A DNA stretch of 7,297 bases from Thermotogae bacterium. GTDB taxonomy: Bacteria; Thermotogota; Thermotogae; UBA12178. The translations under genes were made by a program, and so were the position numbers. Positions 6,414-7,297 of this stretch are shown here, in pieces. The stretch covers positions 1 to 7,297 of the forward strand of contig QNAP01000087.1 of the NCBI GenBank assembly GCA_003641795.1, read 5' to 3'. The notes under the pieces are model-generated. The model was not told where the DNA came from, ran no database searches, and worked only from the letters and a program-made list of their open reading frames with translations. Numbering within the stretch: position 1 is the stretch's first letter; each line of letters opens with the position of its first letter.

Positions 6414-7297
6414 TTACATTCCCTCCTGCGGACTGCGATAAACCACCCTGAAAGCGACAACGACGAACAGCATCACCACACTCAAAAGTACATAAGAAGT
6501 GGCTGCCGCCTCAGCGAGATTCAACCCCATGAATGTTTTTCTATAGATGAAGTAGCTCAAGACTTCTGTGCTTATACCAGGACCTCCCCGAGTGAGAACG
6601 TAGATCAGGTCGTACGTTCTGAATGCGAAGATCGTTCTGATTATTATAGCAGCCATCATTACAGGACGCATGAGCGGAATTGTTATATAGAAGAGCTTCT
6701 GCATCTCGTTGGCGCCGTCTATTGTTGCGGCCTCGTAAGGTTCCTTAGGAAGAGAAACCAACCCGGCGAGAAGTAGGAGTATCATGAAAGATATCTGCTG
6801 CCATATGTCAACCATCAAGACACTCCAAAAAGCCATGGTGGAATTGGCAAGCCAGTTTACAGGTCCTATGCCCAGCAACCCGAGAAAGTAATTGAGCACT
6901 CCAAGATCAGGGTGCAAGAGCATTTTCCAGATTAACCCCACCGCCACAGGACTCATCACCATAGGTAGGGTAAGAATCGTGTAGTAAACGCGTTTGAAAC
7001 TGACCACTCTATCCAACATCAAAGCTACGAGAAAACCCAATGCAAACTCTAAGGAAACCACAAGTATCACGAATTTGACCGTGACCCAAAGAGAGTTCCA
7101 AAAATAAGGATCGGTGAGAGCGTTTTTGTAGTTTTCAAACCCAAGAAAAACACTGAAAGTTGGATTCACAAACGTATATCCATAAAAACTCACAATGAGT
7201 GAAAAAAGAAGCGGCGCGGCGACAACGCTGATCATCACCGCCAAAGATGGCGCCACAAAGGCCCAACCAGCCAAGCGTTCGGATTGCTTGATACTAC
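6414..7297 (-). CDS. CUT1-type ABC sugar transporter permease (MalF/UgpA-like), 5' end cut by window edge
   Basis: This inner-membrane permease subunit belongs to the carbohydrate uptake ABC family, which imports di- and oligosaccharides or glycerol-phosphate-type solutes with a binding protein, a second permease and an ATPase. About six hydrophobic segments are visible, for example around residues 8-30, 63-87 and 260-276, counted from the TTG at 7274. The cytoplasmic EAA loop, which docks the ATPase, is clear: EAATIDGANE (181-190) followed by ITIPLMRPV. DLIYVLTRGGPG (222-233) is typical of CUT1 permeases. The frame stays open upstream of that TTG to the edge (reading SIKQSER), and family members normally begin a little earlier, so the true start lies beyond 7297 and the gene is listed as partial. 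The stop abuts the phosphatase start. No second permease follows; it may lie upstream outside the window. The substrate is unknown. Confidence 0.9.
   Translation of the reverse strand, partial: SIKQSERLAGWAFVAPSLAVMISVVAAPLLFSLIVSFYGYTFVNPTFSVFLGFENYKNALTDPYFWNSLWVTVKFVILVVSLEFALGFLVALMLDRVVSFKRVYYTILTLPMVMSPVAVGLIWKMLLHPDLGVLNYFLGLLGIGPVNWLANSTMAFWSVLMVDIWQQISFMILLLLAGLVSLPKEPYEAATIDGANEMQKLFYITIPLMRPVMMAAIIIRTIFAFRTYDLIYVLTRGGPGISTEVLSYFIYRKTFMGLNLAEAAATSYVLLSVVMLFVVVAFRVVYRSPQEGM
6421..6427 (-). promoter_or_regulatory. Ribosome binding site for the phosphatase TTG start
   Basis: AGGAGGG on the minus strand lies inside the last codons of the permease gene and 7 bases before the TTG at 6413. 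It supports the TTG as the true start and ties phosphatase translation to that of the permease. Confidence 0.75.

Noticed and set aside
6201..6776. 191-codon open frame on the plus strand
   Set aside because: It is antisense across the 5' part of the phosphatase and the 3' part of the permease, has no recognisable motif and crosses a gene boundary that is well defined on the other strand.
7272..7274. TTG at 7274 as the permease start
   Set aside because: The frame remains open to the window edge with family-like residues (SIKQSER), and no ribosome site precedes this TTG, so it is read as an internal Leu codon.

Overview
The window looks like a bacterial chromosome segment from the Thermotogae, probably a Thermotoga or Pseudothermotoga relative. 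This is inferred from gene content: a secreted GH57 amylopullulanase-type enzyme, a CUT1 sugar permease and an inositol monophosphatase that closely resembles the Thermotoga maritima enzyme as I remember it. Strong AGGAGG-type ribosome sites combined with TTG starts fit this. The lineage is an inference, since no rRNA gene is present.

Layout, left to right. Positions 1-517 hold no convincing gene. They contain three diverged copies of a repeat of roughly 65-105 bp in alternating orientation (1-322), then a likely control region (about 387-501) with two matched palindromic sites, and then a strong ribosome site. Positions 518-3445 (+) encode a secreted, multidomain GH57 glycoside hydrolase. 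A strong bidirectional hairpin terminator (3465-3489) separates it from everything to the right, which lies on the minus strand.

Read in its own direction, the minus-strand block is: a CUT1-type ABC sugar permease cut by the window edge (7297 to 6414); an inositol monophosphatase family phosphatase starting on the very next base (6413 to 5613); a decayed remnant of a MalK/UgpC-type ABC ATPase (about 5612 to 5331); and an M28-type metallopeptidase with an inserted PA-like domain and a possible winged-helix tail (5289 to 3496). This block is probably one transcript that ends at the shared terminator.

The two sides fit polysaccharide use: the GH57 enzyme would cut alpha-glucans outside the cytoplasmic membrane, and the transporter would import a small sugar or phosphorylated polyol. 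A direct substrate link between them is not shown. The most notable observations are the ABC ATPase ghost, which still shows Walker B, D-loop and TOBE fragments in two frames, the triple alternating repeat upstream of the GH57 gene, and the paired TGGTACCA operator-like sites. I found no CRISPR array, tRNA, rRNA or transposase, and no clear evidence of an entirely new system.
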